A DNA stretch of 64,000 nucleotides from contig NZ_JACHJO010000006.1 in NCBI RefSeq assembly GCF_014203695.1, positions 124,001 through 188,000 of the forward strand, in the 5' to 3' direction. Shown piece after piece: positions 15,968-24,252 of the stretch. Below the pieces are notes generated by a model. It made no database searches. It was not told the DNA's origin and saw nothing but the letters and a program-made list of their open reading frames with translations. This stretch comes from Nocardiopsis algeriensis. Its GTDB lineage: Bacteria > Actinomycetota > Actinomycetes > Streptosporangiales > Streptosporangiaceae. The first letter of the stretch is position 1; the number at the start of each line of letters is the position of its first letter. A program made the translations under genes and the position numbers.

Positions 15968-16684
15968 TCAGGGCGCGGCACCCTCGACGATGTCCTTGAC
16001 CGCCTCCTCCAGCTCGCGGGTGGGCAGGACCGTGTAGACGCTTCCGGGATCGGTGTCGAAATCGCCTATCAGATCGAGGGATCCAGGGCACGACGTCGAC
16101 TCCGGCGTGATCTCACCGGAGCCGACGACATCGCCGGTGCGCAGCTCGTAGACCGTGTACTCGTATACCTGCTGGTACAGCGGAACGGAGAACGCCTCGC
16201 TGCCGGGTGCGGGCCTGCCCAGGAGATCTGTCTCCTGGTACTCGCAGGTGTCGATCTTCTCACCTGCCTTGGTGACGTCGTAGTCGGCGCAGACCAGCAG
16301 GGCGGCCCCGGTCGGATGCTCGGGGATCCACTCCTCGATGCGGTGCCCGTATTCCTGGAGCTGCCACCCGCCGCCGTAGGCAAATCTGCCGCCGCGGTCC
16401 CTGGCGAAGACCGCGGTCGGGTGCGGGCCCTCGCCGGTGTACTCGGCTGCTTCAGGGTGCCCCTCGGTGATGTCGTGGTCGTCGGAGGAACGGCAGTAGG
16501 TCTTCAGGTCCTCCACCTCTTCCAGTTCAGGAAGGTCGGGCGACGGTGACGGTGACGGTGACGGAGACGGGGCGGCCTCGGCGCGGACCGCGGGCTCTTC
16601 GGGATCCTCCGCGCCGCAACCCGCGGTTGCGGCGGCCAGGGCGAGAAGGGCGGGGACGAGGCGACGGGGGCAGGTGGATCGCAC
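15968..16684 (-). CDS. Secreted lipoprotein of unknown function
   Basis: The protein has 238 residues. The lipoprotein signal ends in a lipobox (LAAATAGC, Cys at about residue 23), so it is exported and anchored to the outer face of the membrane. A Ser-Pro repeat (five SP units) encoded by tandem GACGGT-like repeats forms a stalk at about residues 38-50. The mature domain has four cysteines (TYCRSS, LLVCAD, DTCEYQ, TSCPGS), likely two disulphides. The start is GTG at 16684 with AAGGA 5 bases upstream. I do not recognise the mature domain. Confidence 0.8.
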   Translation of the reverse strand: MRSTCPRRLVPALLALAAATAGCGAEDPEEPAVRAEAAPSPSPSPSPSPDLPELEEVEDLKTYCRSSDDHDITEGHPEAAEYTGEGPHPTAVFARDRGGRFAYGGGWQLQEYGHRIEEWIPEHPTGAALLVCADYDVTKAGEKIDTCEYQETDLLGRPAPGSEAFSVPLYQQVYEYTVYELRTGDVVGSGEITPESTSCPGSLDLIGDFDTDPGSVYTVLPTRELEEAVKDIVEGAAP

Positions 16685-16776
16685 GCGATTCCTTCGGGGG
16701 GAGGCGTCAGGTGTCGCACGGACAGCGTAACGCACGGCCTTTTCCGCTATGGGTCTCCTCTCAGGCGGGGAGGCGG

Positions 16777-16800
16777 CCGGTCCCGGCCGGCCGGGACCGG
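16777..16800 (-). terminator. 24-bp perfect palindrome at the end of the DUF1963 gene
   Basis: CCGGTCCCGGCC followed directly by its complement GGCCGGGACCGG ends exactly at the leftward stop of the DUF1963 gene (16801). It probably folds as a terminator hairpin with a small loop. Confidence 0.55.
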
Positions 16801-17685
16801 TCAGCAGAAGTAGCCGGAGACGATCCGGTCGAAGCGCCCGGCGTACAGGTCGTCGGGCCGGATCATCCAGGTCACCTCGCCGTCCCCGGTCCACCAGACG
16901 TTGGCCTCGGCGAGCTCGACGAGGCACAGCGCGGGCCCGTCCTCCTCCTCCGAGGCCTCCGTCAGGGCGCGCAGGTGCAGCTCGTCGAACTTCTCAGGCG
17001 CGTCCCGGACGGCGATCACGGCCTCCTCCCTCCGCTCGCGAAACGCCTCCCCCCAGGCGTCGGTGTCGTCACTGGGGTTGAGCTTCTCCCCGCGCAGGGT
17101 CACCGTCGCGTCGCCCCGCCGCACGACCGGCGCATCGGGGACCAGCTCCTGGTACTCCCTGATCGCGGCGGCGAGCAGCGGGTCGTCGTCCAGGACCAGC
17201 GGTTCCTCCTCCTGGGTGGGCCATCCGAGGATGCCCCACACCTCGGGGTCCTGGAGCACCATCACCCGGTGCTCCAGCAGCTCCACGCCCTCCTCGGCCC
17301 CGTCGGGGTGGGCGCGCTCCGCCATCGGGACGCCGGGGGGCACGTGGACCGCGGACAGGGGGCCGTCCTCGGGGTAGAAGTACTCCGTGTCGGCGAACAG
17401 CAGCAGGTGGCCCTCGCGGGGGACCCGGTCGTCCATGGCTTGCCTCGGGACGGCGGCCAGGTCGAGGGAGGCGACGAACTGCTTCCCCTCCTCCCAGGGG
17501 ACGTCCTCGGGCATGGTGGGAAGCCCGCCGATGTAGCCGACCACGTGCGCGTCGGGTCCGACGTGCTCGGGGTCCTGGCTGTCGATGTGGACGGCGGGCT
17601 GGACGTTCCACAGAATGCGGGTGACGGCGTCGTCGGAGACGCCGTACTCGCGCGCGTGGGACCGGAAGATCTCGGAAGGGGTCAC
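16801..17685 (-). CDS. DUF1963 (YwqG-like) protein
   Basis: The protein has 294 residues and is cytoplasmic. Features typical of DUF1963 are VGYIGGLPTMPEDVPW near the N-terminus, LLLFADTEYFYPEDG in the middle and a C-terminal Trp-rich segment (VWWTGDGEVTW). The biochemical role of the family is unknown. The start is GTG at 17685, with AGGAG six bases upstream in TCAGGAGAACGAC; an upstream ATG at 17721 has no comparable site. It is acidic overall, with no signal peptide or membrane segment. Confidence 0.85.
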   Translation of the reverse strand: MTPSEIFRSHAREYGVSDDAVTRILWNVQPAVHIDSQDPEHVGPDAHVVGYIGGLPTMPEDVPWEEGKQFVASLDLAAVPRQAMDDRVPREGHLLLFADTEYFYPEDGPLSAVHVPPGVPMAERAHPDGAEEGVELLEHRVMVLQDPEVWGILGWPTQEEEPLVLDDDPLLAAAIREYQELVPDAPVVRRGDATVTLRGEKLNPSDDTDAWGEAFRERREEAVIAVRDAPEKFDELHLRALTEASEEEDGPALCLVELAEANVWWTGDGEVTWMIRPDDLYAGRFDRIVSGYFC

Positions 17686-17857
17686 GTCGTTCTCCTGAGG
17701 GAACCGGACAGGCCGGTGCACGAAGTGTGCTGTGGGTCGATACTTCCAGGAGTTAGCGACAAGGCGTGCAAACCAAACAGAATGGGGCGGTTGTCCTGGA
17801 TCCGTCCCTTTGGTGGCCGTTGCATCCGCCCGAGGGAAGGGCGCCTGCGATGTGGCC

Positions 17858-18475
17858 TCAGGGTTGGGCTGCGGCGATGCGGAGGCCGAAGGTGATCAGT
17901 ACGGCCCCGGTGATCCGGTCCATCCAGCGGCGCACCCCCGACCGTGCGAAGAAGGCTTTGGCGGCATCCAGCAGGAACACGAAGCCACCCAGCCAGATCA
18001 CGGTGAGCATCACGTGGGTCAGGACCAGCAGGGCCATCCCCGCCTGTGGTGACAGCTGCGGCGGGGCCAGCGTGGGGAGAAGGCCGATGTAGAAGACCGC
18101 CACCTTGGGATTGAGGGTGTTGGTGACCGCGCCGGTCACCCATGGGCCGCCTTCGCGTCTTGCGGGCTCCTCGGCCACATTCGGCTCGGGCCTGCGGCTG
18201 TTCAGGAGGGACCTGATCCCCAAGAAGACCAGGTAGGCCGCGCCAGCGAACTTGACGACGGTGAAGGCCGTGGCCGAGGCAGCCAGGAGCGCGGCCAGGC
18301 CGACGGCGGTCAACAGCCCCCACAGGAGTAGGCCGGCGGCCACGCCGAGGACCGTTCGAAATCCATCGCTCCGGCCTCCGGCCACGGCCTGGCGTGCGAC
18401 AACGGCCATGTCGGGGCCCGGTGCCACGGTGAGCAGGGCCAGTACACCGGCGGCCACGAGGAGATGACTGGTCAT
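17858..18475 (-). CDS. LysE/RhtB-family amino-acid exporter
   Basis: The protein has 205 residues, the usual length, with about six membrane helices. The family signature near the N-terminus is TVAPGPDMAVVARQAVAGGR; a conserved NTLNPKVAVFYIGLLP follows the central loop. LysE-type proteins export lysine, homoserine, threonine or similar amino acids; the substrate is not clear. An in-frame ATG at 18505 would add ten residues, but the ATG at 18475 sits where a promoter (18482-18511) should start transcription and lacks a ribosome-binding site, so the mRNA is probably leaderless. Confidence 0.92.
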   Translation of the reverse strand: MTSHLLVAAGVLALLTVAPGPDMAVVARQAVAGGRSDGFRTVLGVAAGLLLWGLLTAVGLAALLAASATAFTVVKFAGAAYLVFLGIRSLLNSRRPEPNVAEEPARREGGPWVTGAVTNTLNPKVAVFYIGLLPTLAPPQLSPQAGMALLVLTHVMLTVIWLGGFVFLLDAAKAFFARSGVRRWMDRITGAVLITFGLRIAAAQP

Positions 18476-18481
18476 GGGTGC

Positions 18482-18511
18482 ATTGTCGCATTTCAGCAGG
18501 CTCATGGTGAA
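18482..18511 (-). promoter_or_regulatory. Promoter of the leaderless lysE-like gene
   Basis: On the minus strand TTCACC (18511-18506), an 18-nt spacer and GACAAT (18487-18482) form -35 and -10 boxes. The ATG at 18475 begins 6 bases after the -10. Confidence 0.5.
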
Positions 18512-18714
18512 GTCCGGCCACCGGTGTGCCAGGCACGCACCGGGAGGCGTGGGACACACGTCGCGAGGAGTGGTCGGCACTCCCGTGGTTTGTGCCCACC
18601 GGGCCGCGCCGGTCTGCACGTCGTGTACCGGATGTTGTGGGTCCGGTCGGCGTTCCCGAGCTCCGGACCCCGTGTTCTCCGACCGGGTACCAGGGCCTGC
18701 GGCATCTCTCCGTG

Positions 18715-18756
18715 AGGGTGCTGCCGTCCGTGTCCGGACACGGACGGCAGCACCCT
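18715..18756 (-). terminator. 42-bp perfect palindrome
   Basis: Two 21-base arms, 18715-18735 and 18736-18756, are exact reverse complements with no spacer (outer end AGGGTGCTGCCG, centre GTCC/GGAC). It begins 24 bases after the leftward stop of the helix-turn-helix gene at 18781 and probably acts as its terminator. Confidence 0.6.
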
Positions 18757-18780
18757 GCTGCGGGTCAGCCCAGGGCCGGG

Positions 18781-19602
18781 TCAGGGGCCTGTGGGCGTAC
18801 GAGCGGCCCATTCCTCGACGGTGTCCCTCAGCCGCGGGGGATACCGGGGCAGGTGCTTCAACTCCTCGTGCACGGCGGCTCGGGCGTGTGCTGCCTCCCA
18901 TGCCCGCCCCACCTGCGGATCGGTGACCCCGCAGCCGCGTACGAACGCCAGGACCGCCGCGAGCCGGGGCCGTGCGTCCTCCTTGACCGCGTTCTGCATT
19001 CCGCTGTGAGAGCGGGGCTCGTGCAGCTCGGGGTTCCAGCCGGGTAGGCGGTGTACCGAGCGCGCGGCCATCTCCCGGTAGGGGGGATCCCCCCTGCTGG
19101 ACCTCAGCAGCCTCAAAGCCTGCACCAGCTGCGGAAAGGTGTTGACCTGCTTGGGGTCGGTGACCTCCTCTACCGGCGTGCGTGAGCGTCTGCGAACCCG
19201 ATAGCCGCGCCGGTGCAGTTCCTCGGCGGTGGTCGGCAGGTGCGGACGCTGCTCACCCAGGGCGATCACCTCGTACTCGGACTTGACTGCGGCCAGCACG
19301 TCCAGGCCGGCGTCGAGGCCACCGCCGAAGGCGACCAGAGAGGCCAGGACCGGCCAGCCGCCCTCGCCGTCGAGCTCGGCGTACAAGGTGTGCATGTCGC
19401 CGCGGATCAGTGCCTCGATCGCACCCTGTGGGGTGCCCAGGAGGCGTGCGTGCTTCCGCAGTGCGGCCTGGTCGGCCCGGATGCGGGCTCGCAGGTGAAA
19501 GAGCAGCGCGTTGAGCCGGTCCTCCGGCGAATAGCGGTCCGGGGGCATCTGCTGGTCGAGCATGTCCCGGACCGGGCGCTCGGACCAGGAGTGTTCCTCC
19601 AC
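18781..19602 (-). CDS. Protein with two degenerate helix-turn-helix regions
   Basis: The protein has about 273 residues from a GTG at 19602; a downstream ATG at 19563 is the alternative, and neither has a clear ribosome-binding site. Two segments resemble XRE-like helix-turn-helix units of actinomycetes: RKHARLLGTPQGAIEALIRG followed by WPVLASLVAFGGG near the N-terminus, and a C-terminal unit LRLLRSSRGDPPYREMAARS followed by PRLAAVLAFVRGCG and WEAAHARAA. No catalytic motif is seen. It starts seven bases after the small membrane protein upstream (stop at 19610), so the two are probably one transcript and the downstream start may be translationally coupled. A role as a DNA-binding protein is inferred. 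Confidence 0.65.
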   Translation of the reverse strand: MEEHSWSERPVRDMLDQQMPPDRYSPEDRLNALLFHLRARIRADQAALRKHARLLGTPQGAIEALIRGDMHTLYAELDGEGGWPVLASLVAFGGGLDAGLDVLAAVKSEYEVIALGEQRPHLPTTAEELHRRGYRVRRRSRTPVEEVTDPKQVNTFPQLVQALRLLRSSRGDPPYREMAARSVHRLPGWNPELHEPRSHSGMQNAVKEDARPRLAAVLAFVRGCGVTDPQVGRAWEAAHARAAVHEELKHLPRYPPRLRDTVEEWAARTPTGP

Positions 19603-19609
19603 GAGTGGG

Positions 19610-19804
19610 TCAGTGGGCCAGGCGTCGGGACACCGCCACCGCGGCGAATCCTGCTGCGGCTGCTGCGGCGATCGCCGCGGTGACCTCGTATCCGGTGGCC
19701 ATGGCATGGACGACCACCGCGATGACCACGATCGCGATCACGGTCTGGGGCCAGAGCCGGGAATTTCTGCCGCAGGAGTCGTGCGAAGTGTGAGTAGCGG
19801 ACAT
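19610..19804 (-). CDS. Small membrane protein, 64 residues
   Basis: The ATG at 19804 follows an excellent ribosome-binding site (AGAGGAGG, 5 bases of spacing). The protein starts MSATHTSHDSCG, has two hydrophobic segments (WPQTVIAIVVIAVVVHAM and VTAAIAAAAAAGFAAVAV) and ends SRRLAH. No family is recognised. It heads a two-gene transcript with the helix-turn-helix protein downstream and may tether or signal to it, which is only a guess from position. Longer frames starting upstream are not supported by a ribosome-binding site. Confidence 0.75.
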   Translation of the reverse strand: MSATHTSHDSCGRNSRLWPQTVIAIVVIAVVVHAMATGYEVTAAIAAAAAAGFAAVAVSRRLAH

Positions 19805-20487
19805 AAGGACCTCCTCTTTGAGGTCAGGTCGGGGTCCGAACGCGGCCATCAGGAGATGAGTACGCGGACGAACCGGATGATCGATATGTGGTGGTACGGC
19901 AGACAACCGCACCAGCTGCACTATGGCAGCTGCGGGCGCCGAAGGGCGGCCGATCCAGAGCCGTAGCCTGGCATTTCCTGGCACACCCTACTGAACTGGT
20001 CTAATGCACCGTTGGGTGACGGATGGAAAATTCTGGAAAGACGGAACGCCTTTCCGCCGGCGAACGAGCTTCTATGGCACACTCTCGGATGAGTAGCGGA
20101 CATGGCTTTTGTCGTGTTCTTTCCCTTTTGGGCGATAAGGGTGTGCGGTCACAGGAGACACACCGTGCAAGGTGTGGATCGCACCCTGGTGTGCGGCTAC
20201 CTCGCAGGAGGGCCCTGCTCTCCGTGCGGGTTACGCACATTTCGTCCTCGGTCCCGGGGGTTTCCACCAGCGGAAACCCCCGGGCACAGACAGCCGAAAC
20301 CCCGCCGCCCGGGCGGTTCCTCCCACCCGCACGGAAACCTTCCGGTGGGAAGCGTCCGGGAACCAGCCCGAGCAGAGGACAGGGAACGCTCTCTACCGCT
20401 CCTTTACCGGTGCCAGAGCGTGCGGGTGGTGACCCCGGGTAGTCGGCGGTTGCACACAGCAACGGCACGCACCGAGGAGGATCCGCC
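19805..20487. other. Gene-free stretch of about 680 bases with a strong hairpin
   Basis: No credible gene is seen on either strand. It contains a perfect 13-bp hairpin: CCCGGGGGTTTCC (20253-20265), 6-nt loop, GGAAACCCCCGGG (20272-20284). It also contains GAGTAGCGGACAT at 20091-20103, the same 13-mer found at 19792-19804 over the start of the small membrane protein gene, so a short duplication is possible. No known RNA family was recognised. Confidence 0.5.
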
Positions 20488-20709
20488 GTGGCGAAGAGCA
20501 AGGGCAAGAGCAAGGGCAAGGCGAAGATCAACCCCGTCGAGCTCCAGAGAGCGATCAAGGGCGCCGCCTATCCGGCCGAACGCGAGGACCTCGTGTCGAC
20601 GGCCAAGAACAACGGCGCCCACAACGACCTCGTGGACAGGCTCGCCGGCGTCAAGGTCATCCAGTTCGACGGCCCCGACGACGTTCGCAAGGCCGTCTTC
20701 GGCAAGTAG
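20488..20709 (+). CDS. DUF2795 protein
   Basis: A 73-residue protein. It has a basic Lys/Ser/Gly N-terminus (MAKSKGKSKGKAKINP) followed by the DUF2795 domain, recognised by NPVELQRAIKGAAYPAERED and the closing VIQFDGPDDVRKAVFGK. The family is widespread in actinomycetes and of unknown function; the fold has been compared to small helical scaffold proteins. The start is GTG at 20488 with GAGGAGG eight bases upstream. It is monocistronic and ended by a 15-bp hairpin. Confidence 0.9.
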   Translation: MAKSKGKSKGKAKINPVELQRAIKGAAYPAEREDLVSTAKNNGAHNDLVDRLAGVKVIQFDGPDDVRKAVFGK

Positions 20710-20721
20710 GCACGAGGACAG

Positions 20722-20759
20722 GGGCGCCTCCGCCGCAGCAGCTCGCGGCGGAGGCGCCC
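20722..20759. terminator. 15-bp hairpin terminator, bidirectional
   Basis: GGGCGCCTCCGCCGC (20722-20736) pairs perfectly with GCGGCGGAGGCGCCC (20745-20759), loop 8 nt. It lies between the rightward DUF2795 gene and the leftward ZIP gene, both ending toward it. Confidence 0.7.
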
Positions 20760-20828
20760 TTCCGCTGTCCGGGGGTGTGCGCCGACGGACCGCCGCCCCC
20801 GCCGCGAAGGGGGTGCCGGGGCCGGCGC

Positions 20829-21584
20829 TCAGATGTGGGAGAGCGCGAAGGAGACCAGGAAGCCGCAGACGGTGATGAGCCCCATGGCCAGATGGGTGTC
20901 CTCGAAGGCCTCGGGGATCATCGTGTCGGAGACCATGGCGAGGATCGCGCCGGCCGCCACGGCCGTCACCGTCGCCACCGCGGTCGCGGGCAGGCCGCCG
21001 ACGACGGCGAACCCCAGCATGGAGGCGAGCATGCTCGCGACGGCAATCGACCCCCACACGCCGAACACGTACCTGCCGCCGCGGCCCGAGCTCCTCATAC
21101 CCGCCGCGCTGGACAGCCCCTCGGGGATGTTGCTGATGAACACGGCGGCGACGGTCACCAGGCTGACGGCGCCGCCCTGGGCCAGTCCGACACCGATGAC
21201 CACCGATTCGGGCACACCGTCCAGCAGGGCGCCCAGCGCGAGCGCGGTGCCGGAACCCGACTCCTCGCTCTCCGACGGCGGCCCCCTGCGGCGGCCGGAC
21301 CGCTTGCGGTGCCGGGCTCCCCTTCGGGCCAGGAGGACGTTGCCGAGGGTGTAGGCGCCCGCGCCGGCGAGGGTGCCGACCGCCGCCGGGACCAGGCCCG
21401 CCTCCTCGTGCGCCTCGGCGATCAGCTCGAACGAGAGCGCCGACAGCAGCACGCCGGCGCCGAAGGCCATCACCGAGGCGACCACCAGGCGCGGTACGCG
21501 CAGGAGGTATCCCGGCACCGCTCCCACGAGCAGCGCGGACCCGGCGAGCAGCCCCCACGCACCCGCCTCCACCACTCCGGGCAT
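20829..21584 (-). CDS. ZIP-family metal transporter
   Basis: A 251-residue integral membrane protein with about eight helices. The two conserved transport helices carry ALGALLDGVPESVVIGVGLA and AVFISNIPEGLSSAAGM (D-G-x-P-E and N-x-P-E-G motifs) that line the metal path in ZupT/GufA-type proteins. The usual HN before PEG is SN here. Between helices 3 and 4 is a basic, Ser/Glu-containing loop rather than a His-rich one. It likely imports zinc or another divalent metal. The start is ATG at 21584 with GGAGGA four bases upstream. The open frame continues for about 235 codons upstream as low-complexity Pro/Arg sequence, which I treat as non-coding. Confidence 0.88.
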   Translation of the reverse strand: MPGVVEAGAWGLLAGSALLVGAVPGYLLRVPRLVVASVMAFGAGVLLSALSFELIAEAHEEAGLVPAAVGTLAGAGAYTLGNVLLARRGARHRKRSGRRRGPPSESEESGSGTALALGALLDGVPESVVIGVGLAQGGAVSLVTVAAVFISNIPEGLSSAAGMRSSGRGGRYVFGVWGSIAVASMLASMLGFAVVGGLPATAVATVTAVAAGAILAMVSDTMIPEAFEDTHLAMGLITVCGFLVSFALSHI

Positions 21585-22183
21585 CGTCTCCTCCAGGTCT
21601 CCGTCGACCCGCCAGTGTCCGGGAGAAGCGGACGCGGCCGGAGGAGCCACGCCGGAAGAGGAGGAGAGCAAATCCGAAATGGCCCGGGGGAAGGCATCTC
21701 TTCCCGGTCCGGTCGAAAGGGCGGGCGGGGGCGGTTCTGTCCGGAGTGCGGGTGCGGATCGAGGTGCCGGTCGGGGTCGGGAAGTGATTTGTGTGGACAT
21801 TTCTCTTTTGTTGTCACCCCTCTGGGGAATTCCGCTTCCGGTGCTGTTCTCCGGAGTCCGTGGCGCGGGGGCGCGGGAAGTGTGCGTGCGGAGGTGGCTT
21901 CCTCCGAGGCCTGGAACCGTGCCCCCAGCAGGACTTTTTGTGGGGCGCCGCGCCCGGCCGCTCCGGCTCTGCGGTGCCGCATGGATGTGTTCGTGTGGCT
22001 TTATGGTGAAATGACAGCTTTCTTGTCCAGGGGGAGGAAATTCCTTTTCCGGTTTCCCCGTGGTGGCCTCCGGTGATGTGGAAGAATTTTGTAAGCGGAG
22101 AAAAGGAGAATTCTCCTTGCGTTCGCCCCTCCTCCTTCCGCGGGGGCAGGAGGAGAGGGCTTCGCCGAGAGGAGTGCCGTCGT
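21585..22183. other. Divergent intergenic region of about 600 bases
   Basis: It separates the leftward ZIP gene from the rightward secreted-protein gene. It includes AT-richer stretches (about 21780-21840 and 22005-22110) where both promoters probably lie. I see no convincing metal-regulator palindrome and no known riboswitch. Confidence 0.45.
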
Positions 22184-22789
22184 ATGAAAAGGGTCCAACG
22201 ATTTCTCTCCGCGGGTGCCGCCCTGGTGTTCGGGGCGGGGTCCGTGTTCCTCGCGGGTGCGCCGGCCGGCGCCGCGCAGGTCCCGGCACTGCCCGCCGCC
22301 GAGGTGTCCGTCCCGTCGCAGGACGCGGTACCGGGGATCGCGCCCCGGGACGCCGCCGGAACCGCGGTCTACCTGGACGGCGCAGGCCAGGTGATGTCCC
22401 TGCCCGGAGAGCCGCAGGAGGTCGCCGAGGCGGCCCAGTTCCTCTGCACCCCGGTCAGCGGCCGGGACAACCCGCACCGATCCAGCACCGGAGTGGCGGT
22501 CTCCGGCCACGGCTGGTGGAACAAGGGGAACTGCGACAACGACCGCGCCCGGGTCTACAACTGCCTCTACGAGTGGTACACGGACAACACCTGGCGACAG
22601 AAGGCGTGCTCTCCCAAGGAGACCCTCAAGCCGGGCGGCGGAAGCACCCACCGCACGGTGGCCCGCCGCAACTGCGACACCACCGCCCCGACGTCGTGGC
22701 GCAACCACGTGGACGTCGACGTGATCGGTGAGGCCGACACCTCCGAGTGGCCCTACCGCCAGGCCGACGTCAACTGCCGGGTGTTCTGA
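22184..22789 (+). CDS. Secreted cysteine-containing protein
   Basis: The protein has 201 residues. A Sec signal peptide (MKRVQRFLSAGAALVFGAG, cleavage after the AGA near residue 31) is followed by a short linker and a compact domain of about 120 residues with six cysteines (FLCTP, GNCDND, YNCLYEW, KACSP, RNCDTT, VNCRVF), enough for three disulphides. The middle is rich in Trp, Asn and Tyr (GWWNKGNCDND). No enzyme motif is recognised and the family is unknown to me. The ATG at 22184 follows GAGAGGAG with nine bases of spacing. Confidence 0.78.
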   Translation: MKRVQRFLSAGAALVFGAGSVFLAGAPAGAAQVPALPAAEVSVPSQDAVPGIAPRDAAGTAVYLDGAGQVMSLPGEPQEVAEAAQFLCTPVSGRDNPHRSSTGVAVSGHGWWNKGNCDNDRARVYNCLYEWYTDNTWRQKACSPKETLKPGGGSTHRTVARRNCDTTAPTSWRNHVDVDVIGEADTSEWPYRQADVNCRVF

Positions 22790-22958
22790 CCGGTGAGGCG
22801 GAAGGCGCGCCGGCCGCGTCGGCGCGCCTGCTCCGCGCGATGCTTCCCCTGCCCCGCTCGGAAAGCCTCCCCGGCAGGGGGAGAACACCCGGGGTCCGCG
22901 ACCCGCGCCCGGGGAAGAGGGCCCCGCGGAAGCGGGGCGACCAGAGGGAGGACCCAGT

Positions 22959-23813
22959 GTGACCGAGTACGGAGATCCGGCGCGACCGGGCGCGATGCCC
23001 GCGTCTCCGCGGACCGCGGGCACCATGTTCGCCGCCCTGTACGGCGGACCGGCCCCGCAGGAGGGGCGCGGGCCCGACCCCGAGCACGACGCCTACGCCC
23101 TGTTCCACCAGCGGTCGCTGGCCATGGGCTGGCACGACGACCGGTCGGCCGGCGGCGACCCGGGCGGCACCCCCGGCGCGCCGGGGCTGTGGGCCGTGAA
23201 CGACGCCGGATGGGACCACCCGCTCGCCGACCCCGGGGCGGGACTGGTCTCCTGGTTCCAGGCCGAGGCCGGTGCGGTGGCCGGCGACCGGCCGCTGCCG
23301 GTGCAGCCGTTCCTGCGGTGCGCCTGGGACGTGACCGCGCGGGCCGGGACGACCTCCCTCACCGCGGTGCAGGTGCTCGTTCCGGTCCAGGGCATCGACA
23401 CCGCGGCGCGCCCGCCGTACGCGATCGTGCCGTCGGCGCCGACAGCCGGCTGGTTCGCCGGACGCAGCCGGCGGGCGCGGACGCCGGTGGAGGTCGAGAT
23501 CAACAGCGGCCGGGACCCCTCGGCCCCCGCCGTCGCGCAGGAGTTCACCGACCGGCTCGGCCGCCTCGACCAGGAGGTGTTCGCGCCCGGTGCCCGTGAG
23601 GGGAACGGGAAGGGGGCCGCTCCGGCCCCGCCGTTCGACGACAGCTTCTGGAACGGCCCGCCCCTGCACGGCGCGGTCCTGCGCGGAGAGCTCGCCGAGT
23701 GGTCGTGCGAGGCGGTCGGGTGGCTGGCCGAGGTCGCGGCGGAGTCCGCCGCCGGGACCGGCCTCCGCTCGCCGCTGCTGTTCACCGTCACACGGGCCGT
23801 CCAGCGGAAATGA
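22959..23813 (+). CDS. Hypothetical cytoplasmic protein
   Basis: The protein has 284 residues with no signal peptide, membrane helix or recognised domain. The N-terminal 25 residues look disordered; the remainder has mixed alpha/beta character with conserved-looking segments VQPFLRCAWDVTARAG and WFAGRSRRARTPVEVEINSG. Start GTG at 22959 has GGGAGGA six bases upstream, and a small hairpin (GCCCCGC/GCGGGGC, 22921-22938) precedes it. It lies between two exported-protein genes, which says nothing definite about its role. Confidence 0.72.
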   Translation: MTEYGDPARPGAMPASPRTAGTMFAALYGGPAPQEGRGPDPEHDAYALFHQRSLAMGWHDDRSAGGDPGGTPGAPGLWAVNDAGWDHPLADPGAGLVSWFQAEAGAVAGDRPLPVQPFLRCAWDVTARAGTTSLTAVQVLVPVQGIDTAARPPYAIVPSAPTAGWFAGRSRRARTPVEVEINSGRDPSAPAVAQEFTDRLGRLDQEVFAPGAREGNGKGAAPAPPFDDSFWNGPPLHGAVLRGELAEWSCEAVGWLAEVAAESAAGTGLRSPLLFTVTRAVQRK

Positions 23814-23904
23814 GCGGCCCCGGATCGGGGGCCCGGCGGGGGAACGCGGTCGCGGGTCCGGGCGTCTTATCCACGGAAGGTCACCGCGACGACAGGAGTC
23901 CAGG

Positions 23905-24252
23905 ATGCGGCAGACACGGCGGAACCGGGTGGTCACGGGTGTGGGGGCGGGGGTGCTCGCGGTGCTCCTCGCCGCCGGCTGCTCGTTCGACCTGAGCGTC
24001 GACACCGAGGCCATCACCGAGCAGGCCAGGACGGCCTTGGAGGAGGAGATCAGCCAGGCCGTCGAGGAGCAGCTCGGCGAGATCCCCGGAGAGCTCGACT
24101 GCCCGGTGGAGCTCCCCGACGAGGTCGGTGCCAGCATCGAGTGCGAGATGAACGCCGGTGGCCTGGTGTACGGCGTGACCGTCACCGCGACCGAGGGCGA
24201 GGGCGGCAACCTCGACTTCGACGTCCAGATCGGCGACGAGCCCAAGAACTGA
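23905..24252 (+). CDS. Lipoprotein with DUF4333-like domain
   Basis: The protein has 115 residues. The signal peptide ends in a lipobox (LLAAGC, Cys at about residue 27). The mature part starts with an amphipathic helix (ITEQARTALEEEISQAVEEQ) followed by a small domain with CPVELPDEVGASIEC, in which the two Cys probably pair, and VTVTATEGEGGNLDFDV, the pattern of DUF4333 lipoproteins of actinomycetes. Function unknown. The ATG at 23905 is preceded by AGGAG with seven bases of spacing. Confidence 0.8.
   Translation: MRQTRRNRVVTGVGAGVLAVLLAAGCSFDLSVDTEAITEQARTALEEEISQAVEEQLGEIPGELDCPVELPDEVGASIECEMNAGGLVYGVTVTATEGEGGNLDFDVQIGDEPKN

Noticed and set aside
16545-16580. GACGGT tandem repeat as a regulatory or phase-variable repeat
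   Set aside because: It encodes a Ser-Pro linker inside a lipoprotein; six-base units keep the frame, so length change would not switch the gene.
20829-22289. N-terminal extension of the ZIP transporter to about 486 residues
   Set aside because: The extra part is low-complexity Pro/Arg/Ser sequence, and a good ribosome-binding site precedes the ATG at 21584.
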